Assembly (NCBI GenBank): GCA_964585305.1
Contig: CAZPDM010000075.1
Coordinates: forward strand, 1 to 22,452
Length of the DNA stretch: 22,452 bases
Direction of reading: 5' to 3'
DNA from: CAZPDM01 sp964585305
GTDB taxonomy: Bacteria; Planctomycetota; Uabimicrobiia; Uabimicrobiales; JABWCH01
Of this stretch, positions 1 to 7,191 are shown one piece after another (the stretch's first letter is position 1; each line of letters opens with the position of its first letter). Under the pieces are notes generated by a model. It saw nothing but the letters and a program-made list of their open reading frames with translations. It did no database searches and was not told where the DNA came from. The translations under genes and the position numbers were made by a program.

Positions 1-759
1 CAATTCATCCGCTATGCAAGCATAGCGGTTTTCTTGGCAAAATATTATAACATTAGGCTCCGGAGCCATAGCATTAAGAAATTGGGAAGATTCTAGAACT
101 TGGTCGCTTAAGCGAACTTCATCTATATAACCGGAAAATAAAAGAGAATTATTGGTATAAGACCAGCCTCCAATTGTTGCATTTCTTCCAGAAATGGGAA
201 TATTACTTAAGCTAACATTTCTTGTTCCAATTTGATTGCCATTTAAATAAAGGGAAATCGTTTTTGCATTACCATCAAAAGTTGCTGCAATATGATACCA
301 TGTATCTGTTACTAAACTAATATAAACATCTAGTATTTCACAATTTGATACTAAAGGAGAAATAGTTCCTTGCCCAATAAAAAATCTCAAATATCCTTCA
401 GTACCAAAATAACCTAAATATGTTGAGCGGATGGTACCATCTTCACTGTAAATAGTTCCATACTGATTGATAGTAGAAGGATTAAAGAATGCTTCTATTG
501 TCAAAGCATTTAATCCTGTAGTAATACTCGTTGTATTATTGACTTTCATATAACTATCGGAAAATAATAAAGATTTGGTTCCAGGTGCATTATTTGAAAT
601 ATTTGTACTCCAATTTTCCGAACCATATAGAGTTCCTGTAAAATTACTACTTCCTACAGAACTTGTTAGATTTCCATCTAAATTCCAATAAGCAATTGTA
701 TTTGCGAATGTAGATAAGGAAAAAAATATAATAAAAAAAGAGATGATTTCTTTTTTCAT
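1..759 (-). CDS. Secreted LamG/concanavalin-fold protein, 3' end beyond the window
   Basis: Reading the minus strand from ATG at 759 gives an open frame of 253 codons that leaves the window at base 1 without a stop. It begins with a signal peptide (MKKEIISFFIIFFSLSTFANT, about 20 residues, cut probably after the last Ala). The rest is one LamG-like domain, residues about 25-235, recognised by the pattern 'TWYHIAATFDGN' followed by 'ISLYLNGNQIG' and closing with 'GYIDEVRLSDQVL'. Such domains bind glycans or act as adhesive modules at the surface. AAAGGA lies 7 nt before the ATG, and the gene starts 30 nt after the TetR gene, so it may share that transcript. After the domain the protein reads 'FLNAMAPEPN', which looks like the start of a PEP-CTERM sorting tail, but the following residues (VIIFCQENRYACIADEL) are not a clean membrane helix plus arginines. 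The true C-terminus is unknown. Confidence 0.85.
   Translation of the reverse strand, partial: MKKEIISFFIIFFSLSTFANTIAYWNLDGNLTSSVGSSNFTGTLYGSENWSTNISNNAPGTKSLLFSDSYMKVNNTTSITTGLNALTIEAFFNPSTINQYGTIYSEDGTIRSTYLGYFGTEGYLRFFIGQGTISPLVSNCEILDVYISLVTDTWYHIAATFDGNAKTISLYLNGNQIGTRNVSLSNIPISGRNATIGGWSYTNNSLLFSGYIDEVRLSDQVLESSQFLNAMAPEPNVIIFCQENRYACIADEL
9..28. repeat. Perfect 9-bp inverted repeat at the window edge, terminator-like on plus
   Basis: CCGCTATGC and GCATAGCGG face each other across two A residues (in RNA effectively 8 bp with a CAAG loop). On the plus strand the stem is followed by TTTTCTT, as in a weak intrinsic terminator for a plus-strand gene outside the window. On the minus strand it lies inside the open frame of the LamG gene, exactly where the PEP-CTERM-like tail loses its expected hydrophobic helix. 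Confidence 0.5.
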
Positions 760-789
760 AAAAATCCTTTTTCTAACTAAAAATTCAAA

Positions 790-1380
790 CTACTTTAAGA
801 TTCCTTTGAGCAAATTTTTTTTAACTGTTATAAAAAAATCTTTACCTAATTCTTCAAAAGACATTTCGCTAAGAAATAGTTGTAATAAAATTCCTTCTAG
901 AGAAGAAAGTAAATACAGAGAGGTATTTGAAGTATCCAAACTTTTGCGAAAATAACCTGTGCATACTCCTTCTTTTAGATATTCAGTTAAAATATTACGA
1001 AATTTATTATGAAGTTCTCTTAGACGTTCTGTTCGTTCTTTTTCATTTGTATCCAATTGCATAAGCCAATTCATAAATATTCTTACAAACTTATAGTTAT
1101 CCTGAATAAATTTCCAATAGGTGTCCATAAGATTTTCTAATTTATCGAGAGCATTTCCAGGAGGACTATTCACATCAAGATTAGTAATACAATGTGCAAC
1201 AAAACGATCCATAAGAGAATTAAACAAACTGGCTTTATCCTCAAAATACCAGAAAACTAAGGCCTTACTTACCCCAGCTTCTTTAGCAATTTGAGAAATG
1301 GAAGTTCCAATATAACCATTTTCAGCAAAATTTTTCATAGCAGCATCTAAAATCTGAGCTTGTGCATTAATTTTTCTCAT
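790..1380 (-). CDS. TetR/AcrR family transcriptional regulator
   Basis: A 196-residue protein. Residues about 6-55 form the TetR DNA-binding helix-turn-helix: 'ILDAAMKNFAENGYIGTSIS', 'IAKEAGVSKALVFWYFEDKA' and 'LFNSLMDRF' follow the family consensus almost exactly. The C-terminal part is the variable ligand-binding and dimer domain, so the inducer cannot be read from sequence. The frame can be extended upstream to 1491, but that extension overlaps the end of the preceding gene. The ATG at 1380 has GGAGG 6 nt before it and gives the normal family length, so I take 1380. It lies 49 nt after the gene for the 1163-residue protein and 30 nt before the LamG gene on the same strand. A perfect palindrome directly upstream (1393-1414) is a candidate site for its own binding. 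Confidence 0.93.
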   Translation of the reverse strand: MRKINAQAQILDAAMKNFAENGYIGTSISQIAKEAGVSKALVFWYFEDKASLFNSLMDRFVAHCITNLDVNSPPGNALDKLENLMDTYWKFIQDNYKFVRIFMNWLMQLDTNEKERTERLRELHNKFRNILTEYLKEGVCTGYFRKSLDTSNTSLYLLSSLEGILLQLFLSEMSFEELGKDFFITVKKNLLKGILK

Positions 1381-1392
1381 TTTAAACCTCCA

Positions 1393-1414
1393 GGGCAGTG
1401 TTGTTACACTGCCC
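1393..1414. promoter_or_regulatory. 22-bp palindrome just before the TetR ribosome site, candidate operator or RNA hairpin
   Basis: On the minus strand GGGCAGTGT and ACACTGCCC are perfect inverted 9-mers with a 4-nt spacer AACA. The GGAGG ribosome site of the TetR gene begins one base after the palindrome. Its size and symmetry suit a TetR-family operator. As RNA it would be a stable stem, but no T-run follows it on the minus strand (TGGAGGTTTAAA comes next), so a simple intrinsic terminator for the upstream gene is less likely. An attenuating or processing hairpin is the main alternative. Confidence 0.55.
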
Positions 1415-1429
1415 TTAAGATTATTTTTT

Positions 1430-4400
1430 CTATTGTTTGTCTTCAGCTGTTTTTTCAGAAGGAGTACTTGAATCAGAAGATTTTTTTTCATCAGAAGATT
1501 TATTATCAGATTGGATAGTATTCACAGTCTCTATATTTTTCTTTTCTGAGCGAAATAATTTATTTGGAATAGCAGGTTTCTTTTGTAGATATTCTCCCAT
1601 AGCACGGAAGAATCTTACAATGCCTATAATAGAGCCAAAAACAAGAGTTGTTACTAAAATAGTAAGATATAAATCTTGGTATCCTTGGAGATTAATACTG
1701 AAGAAAATTAGGGAAATTGCGCATAAGATAAACATGACAGGTAGAATTCGCACTTGAAATTTAGCGGCTAGTAGAAGTAAACCGGCAATAATGATAAACA
1801 CTCCTAGATGAAGTGTATTAAGTAATGTATAATATAAATATTGAATATGGATATATCCATCGCCATTTAAACGATAAAATCCATATTTACGACCTTCTAC
1901 AGGATATATGGGAATAACACCTGTTTCTGCATCTTGTTGGATAACTGTTTCATCTACATTACATTTTTGTAGCATTTCTGATAGTACACGCCATAAGGTA
2001 CAACGCAAAATAAAATTCTGATTAAGATTAGACTCAAACCAAGTATATTGGTATTCGTTTGGTAATCCTAACTCCCAAGTAAAATAAGTAACTGGAGTTT
2101 CTCCAAAGCTAATACTAGGAATGGTCATATTTCCATAGTAACCCATTTCGCCTTTTTTTAATGATGTTTCATATTTTATAATTAAAGTAAGAGGAGCTTT
2201 TTCTCCAACGTTACTAGCTATATTAACCTTAAAGCAACGTGGTTTATCTGCATGTGCCCATGTTAAAGATTCCAAGTAAGAATCAATTTTATATGCGCGT
2301 GTATAGAAATCATTGGGAAGGTCTCTTTTTGTTTTAAGGCGCGAAACAGAAGTAATTCTACTTCCTTCGGGAACTTCAAATTCCAACATCTGATTGCGAT
2401 TGTTAATAAGTAAAATTACTGCTTCATTTTTACTAGAAAAATCTTTGTTTACAGTACTACTAATATGTAATCTTTGAATAACTGTATTGATTACAGCTTC
2501 AAATTTCAATTTCTTCATTAGCAAAGAAATTTGATATCCAAGGTTGCTATATTTAAATACTGCAAAAATTCCTTCTTTGCTACCACGAGTAAAATTAGGA
2601 TCATGAATATCTGTTGTTTCCATTCCTTTAATGTTGCTAAAATCGAGAGAAAGATTATTATTCTTCTTAAAAATTATAAATCCACTTTCTCTTTTTGTAT
2701 TAAGTGTTGCCAATTCAAATATCTCATGTGATTGATCGGCAGCCATAGGATCGATTTTCTTTTCATACACAACTTTAATCTCATATTTTGATAAAATTTC
2801 ACGTTGTGTTTGAATAGTATATGTGGTAATTTTCTTTTCTTCATTAGCAACAATTGCAATTTCTTTAATAGGATTATCGCTAACAGTTACTTCTGTAACA
2901 CGAGTTTGTGGAACTTGTTTTGCTATGTCTATTGGAAGGGAAAAAGCGACTTCTTTAACGCCTGTATATTTTACATCATAATAAATATAGAAGGTGTGAG
3001 TCAGAAGATTTTCGGCAATATCAACATAATTATAAATTTCTGCTGTTACAAGAGGATCTCTCTTTTCAACTTTAAATTCTGCAGCAATGGGCAATTCAAA
3101 ATATTGCAAACCAATATTAATATTCTGAGCTTTAAATGGGCGTTCACCATTTTTAAATAGTTCATTTGCTTCAAGAGCAGATACGTTCTTTTGACTTTTG
3201 TCAATTGTGGTAATATTAAAACTAGATTTTACTGATATCCCAATGTTTCCAGTTTCTCGTTTTGCTCCTTGTACAGCAAAAACTGGTAGGTTAATGATTC
3301 TTTCTTTTTCTTCTTGAGTAAATTTCTTTTGCAATTCTAATCTGACAACAAATTTTGAACTTCTTAACCCTTTTTTGAAAACAATAGAAAGGATATGCTT
3401 ATCTTGCTCATCAAGTTCGCGATATTCTTTAATTTGATCAACATTTTTCTCGTTTCCTGCAAGATCGTAGGCTTTAGCATCTAATAAAATAAATCCTGCT
3501 GGAATTTCAATTTTTGTACCAAAAATACGAGATTTTTTTATATCATAAACAGAATGAGAATACAGTTTATATAACGTTTCATCTAAAGAGGCAAAAACAT
3601 TTGTAACGACTTCATATTCTGGCTCTTTTTTTTCTAACTCAAAAAGCAAACTAAATGGACGTTTGAGATACTTAAAAGCGATATGAGCTTCTCGTTGTTT
3701 GGCGTATTCTGGTAAATCCTGAACATCCATCTGAGTTATATCTTTGCGTTCTAAAATTTTAAGAGTATGAATATCATTAACAAAAATTGTATAAAATCCT
3801 TTTTCTCTTTCTACATCTAATATTTCAATGCTTGGCAAAGAAATTTTTTCTTCAATATTTTTTATAATTTTTTCCAGTTTTATTTCGATTTCAAAATCGG
3901 CCTTATTTTCTGCTTGGTTTACGATCTTATTGTTTAAACTAACAGTAAGAGTAGTATTACTTTCATCACTATTCCATTCTCTAATACTACCGCCTAATAA
4001 AGCATTAACAGAAAAAATTCTAAAGCCTTCTGGAATTTTAAATTGTAATTCTTGTACATCACCTTGAATTAAATCATAACGAATGCGAGCATGGTGCTGT
4101 AAAAAATTTTCTCCCACTTCTAAATGGGCTAAATTTTCCGCATGTAAAATATTTTTTATTTCAACTTTACGTTCGGCTTCAGTTTGCCAGCTAATTTTTA
4201 CTTCATTTGTATTTCCTAATAATGCCTTGGCTTTTGTAAGGCCAGGAAAAGTGCTAACATCTAAAGCTAAACTGGGTTCTACTTGAACTTTAATACGAGG
4301 AATTTCTTTAGACTCATTTTGGGAAGGGATTTCTAAATCAAGTTGAGCAATCGGAGCACGTGGAACGTTAAATTTTGCAATTAAATTAGGTTGTTGATCT

Positions 4401-4921
4401 TTTGTAATCGGAACCATAAAACTTAATTGAAATTGACCTTTATCAGGTTTTTGGCTGTAAAAAATCAATTGGTATGTGTTATCACTCCACTTTAATAAAG
4501 CTGGCTCGTTATTCCATTTTGCTTCCTTAATAGCAATATTATCAAACTTCATTTCAAGAATATGCCAGCCTTCTTTAAGGATATGGACATTACCAACGGC
4601 TTGAACTTCAAGAAAATTTTCAGCGGCTTTACTTTTGTAGTTGATGTCGGTAATAACAACTTGAGTAGGTAGTTCTGGCGGACGTTGTTTTAATTTTTCC
4701 AGTTCTTCTAGCAATTGTCGATACTCTTGATAGGAAACATAAATACCAGTATCCTTGCTAGGAAGAAGGCTTTCTAACTCACGATACGGAACATAAATAA
4801 TACGCTCTTTAATCCCCGGTTCATCAGTATTTGAGGCAGGAGCGGGTATCTGGCCTTGAGCTATCAAGCTGATAGAAAGTATGAGGAGCAGAAAGTAATA
4901 CCACAATCGGGAAGAGGGCAT
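1430..4921 (-). CDS. Very large signal-peptide protein with C-terminal triple membrane helices, function unknown
   Basis: I do not recognise a characterised family. The protein has 1163 residues: a signal peptide (LWYYFLLLILSISLIAQG), a short conserved opening 'YVPYRELESLLPSKDTGIYVSYQEY' type segment followed by a charged helix ('QLLEELEKLKQRPPE'), and then about 950 residues rich in alternating hydrophobic and polar residues, which suggests repeated beta-sandwich domains outside the cytoplasmic membrane. Near residues 1030-1105 are three hydrophobic helices (around 'LGVFIIIAGLLLLAA', 'VMFILCAISLIFF' and 'LTILVTTLVFGSIIGIV'), followed by a charged Ser/Lys/Asp/Glu tail of about 58 residues, presumably cytoplasmic. 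The 'YVPY' opening resembles large planctomycete hypothetical proteins. A GTG at 4936 in the same frame lies inside the ribosome site (GGAG, 5 nt before ATG), so the ATG at 4921 is preferred. Neighbours are a methyltransferase upstream and a TetR regulator downstream. Confidence 0.9.
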   Translation of the reverse strand: MPSSRLWYYFLLLILSISLIAQGQIPAPASNTDEPGIKERIIYVPYRELESLLPSKDTGIYVSYQEYRQLLEELEKLKQRPPELPTQVVITDINYKSKAAENFLEVQAVGNVHILKEGWHILEMKFDNIAIKEAKWNNEPALLKWSDNTYQLIFYSQKPDKGQFQLSFMVPITKDQQPNLIAKFNVPRAPIAQLDLEIPSQNESKEIPRIKVQVEPSLALDVSTFPGLTKAKALLGNTNEVKISWQTEAERKVEIKNILHAENLAHLEVGENFLQHHARIRYDLIQGDVQELQFKIPEGFRIFSVNALLGGSIREWNSDESNTTLTVSLNNKIVNQAENKADFEIEIKLEKIIKNIEEKISLPSIEILDVEREKGFYTIFVNDIHTLKILERKDITQMDVQDLPEYAKQREAHIAFKYLKRPFSLLFELEKKEPEYEVVTNVFASLDETLYKLYSHSVYDIKKSRIFGTKIEIPAGFILLDAKAYDLAGNEKNVDQIKEYRELDEQDKHILSIVFKKGLRSSKFVVRLELQKKFTQEEKERIINLPVFAVQGAKRETGNIGISVKSSFNITTIDKSQKNVSALEANELFKNGERPFKAQNINIGLQYFELPIAAEFKVEKRDPLVTAEIYNYVDIAENLLTHTFYIYYDVKYTGVKEVAFSLPIDIAKQVPQTRVTEVTVSDNPIKEIAIVANEEKKITTYTIQTQREILSKYEIKVVYEKKIDPMAADQSHEIFELATLNTKRESGFIIFKKNNNLSLDFSNIKGMETTDIHDPNFTRGSKEGIFAVFKYSNLGYQISLLMKKLKFEAVINTVIQRLHISSTVNKDFSSKNEAVILLINNRNQMLEFEVPEGSRITSVSRLKTKRDLPNDFYTRAYKIDSYLESLTWAHADKPRCFKVNIASNVGEKAPLTLIIKYETSLKKGEMGYYGNMTIPSISFGETPVTYFTWELGLPNEYQYTWFESNLNQNFILRCTLWRVLSEMLQKCNVDETVIQQDAETGVIPIYPVEGRKYGFYRLNGDGYIHIQYLYYTLLNTLHLGVFIIIAGLLLLAAKFQVRILPVMFILCAISLIFFSINLQGYQDLYLTILVTTLVFGSIIGIVRFFRAMGEYLQKKPAIPNKLFRSEKKNIETVNTIQSDNKSSDEKKSSDSSTPSEKTAEDKQ

Positions 4922-4995
4922 AATGTCTCCTTTCACAAGAAATATTTTCTGCCTAAAAAACGCACAGATGGTTTGAAGACCAATTATCTATTTAT

Positions 4996-5754
4996 CTATT
5001 TTTGTGCAATGATTAGACCATTCCAAGAATTTTCAGTCAGTCCTTTTTCTAAGGACATCCATTCTAATTCTTGAATAATTTTAAATCCAATTTCTTCTAA
5101 CATAAACTTAAGTTCTGGTAAAAACATATATCTCATTGGATGTACTTCATGTATTGTTTTAATTTGATGTGTTTCAATATTCTCAATAATGATCTCATAA
5201 TGAACTTCTACAATATTTTGGTTAGGAATCCATTTTGGTTCTGCTAATCTAATAACATTTGTAGTATCATTAGATAGTCTTTTTATACGTACTGCCGGAG
5301 GATCATGCATTACTGCCGGCCCATACCAGAAATCAAAAACAAAAACACCTCGGGATTTAAGATGTTGATAAATTCTTTTAAAACAACTGAAAAGTGATTG
5401 ATTGCTGGTAAGATAACTCATTACATGAAAAAGAGAAACTATAGCGTCAAATGATTGTGGCAATTGAAAATCTGTTGCATCTAAACAATAAAAGTGAAGT
5501 TTTTCATTTTGGATACGATTTAGAGCAACTTCAATCATCATTGAAGATCTATCAATCCCCGTTACATCATAACCTTTTTCTGCTAAAATTATATCATGAT
5601 TTCCAGTTCCACAACCGACATCTAAAATGCTATGAACATCTACAAGATTAGCATATTTTTTTAAAAGTGCTTCAATATATTCTACTTCTGAGATATAATC
5701 TTTGTCTTGGTAAAGAAGATTATAATATTGAGCATATTCATTAAATACTTTCAT
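4996..5754 (-). CDS. Class I SAM-dependent methyltransferase
   Basis: A 252-residue protein with a Rossmann-fold methyltransferase core. Motif I is 'ILDVGCGTGNHDIILAEKG' (about residues 43-61), followed by the acidic residue of strand 2 in 'VTGIDRSSMMIEVA', then 'FYCLDATDFQLP' and 'FDAIVSLFHVMSYL' as motifs II-III. The N-terminal 'FNEYAQYYNLLYQDKDY' and overall shape resemble small-molecule methyltransferases such as sugar N-methyltransferases of the DesVI/TylM1 type, but the substrate cannot be read from sequence. Two adjacent ATG codons are possible (5757 and 5754). GGAG stands 3 nt from the first and 6 nt from the second, which favours 5754. It is the first gene of the minus-strand series and is divergent from kptA, and it is followed after 74 nt by the 1163-residue protein. 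Confidence 0.9.
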   Translation of the reverse strand: MKVFNEYAQYYNLLYQDKDYISEVEYIEALLKKYANLVDVHSILDVGCGTGNHDIILAEKGYDVTGIDRSSMMIEVALNRIQNEKLHFYCLDATDFQLPQSFDAIVSLFHVMSYLTSNQSLFSCFKRIYQHLKSRGVFVFDFWYGPAVMHDPPAVRIKRLSNDTTNVIRLAEPKWIPNQNIVEVHYEIIIENIETHQIKTIHEVHPMRYMFLPELKFMLEEIGFKIIQELEWMSLEKGLTENSWNGLIIAQK

Positions 5755-5783
5755 CATTTTCTCCTTTATTCTAAGATTTTATC

Positions 5784-5811
5784 TTAAGATTAACAAAAAT
5801 ATTGATATAAT
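5784..5811 (+). promoter_or_regulatory. Possible promoter for kptA
   Basis: A perfect -10 hexamer TATAAT lies at 5806-5811 in the divergent gap, with a weak -35 (TTAAGA, 5784-5789) 16 bp upstream. Transcription would start near 5818 and leave a leader of about 70 nt before the kptA ATG at 5890. In so AT-rich a sequence a chance match is quite possible. Confidence 0.3.
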
Positions 5812-5889
5812 GCAAACAGTTTTTAATGGAAATACGAAAAAAGTCAAAATCTAATCGATAATATTTAATTGTTAAAAGGGAGATCTTTT

Positions 5890-6453
5890 ATGAATGAATT
5901 TCTTTCTCAATTTCAAAGATATTTGGTTTATATTTTACGACATCATCCTGAAGAAATTTGCTTGGAATTAGGCAAAGATGGATTTGTAGAAATCTCTGAT
6001 TTGATGGAAGGAATAAAAATATCTCATAAATATTGTCATGCCACAGAAGCTATGGTTTTTGAAGTTGTAGAAAATCAACCTGATAAAAAAAGACTAGAAA
6101 TACAAGGACGGCGAATTCGGGCTAGATATGGACACTCCAATACTGCTATAGAAGAAGAAATCGAATATCCTTCTGTAAAACCTCCTAAATTTTTATATCA
6201 TGGAACAACTATTGGCAATAAAAATTCTATCCTTGAAAACGGATTGCTTCCTGTAAGCCGGAAATACGTTCATCTGAGCGAAGATCCAGCTATTGCTACA
6301 CGTGTTGCGCGCAGACATAGCAAAAATATTGTGATTTTTACTATCATTTGTGAAAAGGCAATTGCTGCTGGCATTGAATTCTATCATCCTGAAGATTTAA
6401 TTTGGCTGGTCAAGTCTTTACCTCCTCAATTTTTACAATTAGATAGAAGCTAA
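5890..6453 (+). CDS. kptA: RNA 2'-phosphotransferase, KptA/Tpt1 family
   Basis: A 187-residue protein covering the whole KptA/Tpt1 family, which removes an internal RNA 2'-phosphate by ADP-ribosyl transfer from NAD+ in two steps. The N-terminal domain has the catalytic Arg-His pair in 'ILRHHPE' (R17-H18). The middle has 'RRIRARYGHS' (R77), close to the family 'IRAxQGHS'. The ADP-ribosyltransferase-like half shows 'LYHGTT' (H104), 'NGLLPVSRKYVHLSED', 'VARRHSKNIVIF' (R142-H143) and the closing 'FYHPEDLIWLVKSLPPQFL', matching 'FxxSxNGVWLxxxVPxxYL'. The frame can be extended to a TTG at 5869, but AGGGAG lies 7 nt before the ATG at 5890, which is the better start. It stands alone between a divergent methyltransferase and a ferritin-like gene. 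No RNA ligase is beside it, so its substrate in this bacterium is unknown. Confidence 0.94.
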   Translation: MNEFLSQFQRYLVYILRHHPEEICLELGKDGFVEISDLMEGIKISHKYCHATEAMVFEVVENQPDKKRLEIQGRRIRARYGHSNTAIEEEIEYPSVKPPKFLYHGTTIGNKNSILENGLLPVSRKYVHLSEDPAIATRVARRHSKNIVIFTIICEKAIAAGIEFYHPEDLIWLVKSLPPQFLQLDRS

Positions 6454-6474
6454 TTTATAGCTTTTATTTAGCAT

Positions 6475-6501
6475 AAAATTTTTTGGTAAAAAAAATTTTT
6501 T
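6475..6501 (+). terminator. A/T-only hairpin after kptA, weak terminator candidate
   Basis: AAAATTTTTT (6475-6484) can pair with AAAAAATTTT (6490-6499) around GGTAA, within a run ending in six T. The stem has no G-C pair, so it is weak. It sits 22 nt after the kptA stop and before a separate promoter candidate. Confidence 0.3.
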
Positions 6502-6517
6502 AGTCTTAATATTTTTA

Positions 6518-6546
6518 TTGCATTATAGGAGGATCCTTGTTATAAA
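6518..6546 (+). promoter_or_regulatory. Possible promoter for the ferritin-like gene
   Basis: TTGCAT at 6518-6523 and TATAAA at 6541-6546 are separated by exactly 17 bp, 53 nt before the ATG at 6599. The spacer contains the 8-bp palindrome AGGATCCT. The spacing is ideal but the -35 match is only moderate. Confidence 0.4.
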
Positions 6547-6598
6547 CAAATATAAAGGGTTAAACATTTTTTTGGGTATTTTTTAGAAAGGCTAAAGT

Positions 6599-7081
6599 AT
6601 GAGTCTTTTTAAGATTGCTGAAATCTTAGATATGGGAATTGAAAAAGAAAAAAAACGTCGTGATTTCTATGGAAAACTAAAAAACATTTATAATAAGCCA
6701 AGCCTGATAAAACTATTTAGTGATTTAGAGAGATGGGAAGAAGAACATGTATCAAAATTTTCTGCAATTAAACAATCTCTTATAGAAGAACAAAATACTG
6801 CAGAATCATATCATGGAGAACTGATGGAATATATTGGGGCTTATTTAGACCATCGGCTTTATTATGATATTGATAGCGATACATTTAAAGAAAAAGTGGC
6901 TAATCCTGATGATGCTTTAATTATGGCTATGCACTTTGAAAAAGATGCTATTATTTTCTTTAGCGAACTTTTGGCTCTAGTACAAGATGTTCATAAATCT
7001 ACAATAAAACAACTTATTGATGAAGAAAAGCAACATTTGTTATTTTTATATAATATTCGTAAAGAATTGATGCTAAAATAA
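6599..7081 (+). CDS. Ferritin-like diiron protein, rubrerythrin type without rubredoxin domain
   Basis: A 160-residue, almost wholly helical protein. The ligands expected for a four-helix diiron site are in place: E17 in 'IEKEKKRRDFY', E47xxH50 in 'RWEEEHVSKF', E114 in 'HFEKDAIIFF', and E143xxH146 in 'DEEKQHLLFL'. This is the rubrerythrin-like ferritin fold used for peroxide reduction or iron handling. There is no C-terminal CxxC...CxxC rubredoxin domain, so electrons would have to come from another protein. AGAAAGG lies about 7 nt before the ATG. It is preceded by its own promoter candidate and followed by an A/T hairpin, so it is probably transcribed alone. A role in peroxide defence would suit an anaerobe or microaerophile, which also fits the NrfH-type gene further right, but that is inference. 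Confidence 0.87.
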   Translation: MSLFKIAEILDMGIEKEKKRRDFYGKLKNIYNKPSLIKLFSDLERWEEEHVSKFSAIKQSLIEEQNTAESYHGELMEYIGAYLDHRLYYDIDSDTFKEKVANPDDALIMAMHFEKDAIIFFSELLALVQDVHKSTIKQLIDEEKQHLLFLYNIRKELMLK

Positions 7082-7096
7082 ATATATTTGAACATA

Positions 7097-7129
7097 AAAA
7101 AATATTTATTTTTTTCATAAATATTTTTT
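7097..7129 (+). terminator. 13-bp A/T-only hairpin after the ferritin-like gene
   Basis: AAAAAATATTTAT (7097-7109) and ATAAATATTTTTT (7117-7129) are perfect inverted 13-mers with the loop TTTTTTC, followed by CTTTTCC. The position 16 nt after the stop codon and the T-rich 3' arm suit termination, although the stem contains no G-C pair. Confidence 0.5.
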
Positions 7130-7153
7130 CTTTTCCTAGTAACCATAGGCCTT

Positions 7154-7175
7154 GCTAAGCTGATATAGCTTTAGC
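7154..7175. repeat. Imperfect inverted repeat upstream of the 390-residue gene
   Basis: GCTAAGCT and AGCTTTAGC face each other across GATAT. The arms match except for one bulged base. It lies just before the start at 7192 and could be a small leader hairpin or an operator half-site pair. Nothing else supports a function. Confidence 0.3.
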
Positions 7176-7191
7176 ATTTCTTGGGTCCATT

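Noticed and set aside
743..955. Short plus-strand frame across the TetR/LamG junction
   Set aside because: It overlaps two well-supported minus-strand genes and has no ribosome site or recognisable product.
1381..1491. Longer TetR start giving 37 extra residues
   Set aside because: It overlaps the upstream gene, has no family support, and GGAGG points to the ATG at 1380.
4922..4936. GTG start for the 1163-residue protein
   Set aside because: The GTG is part of the ribosome site of the ATG at 4921.
5771..5795. Palindromic AAGAT/ATCTT cluster in the kptA/methyltransferase gap as an operator
   Set aside because: Very short arms in AT-rich DNA; expected by chance.
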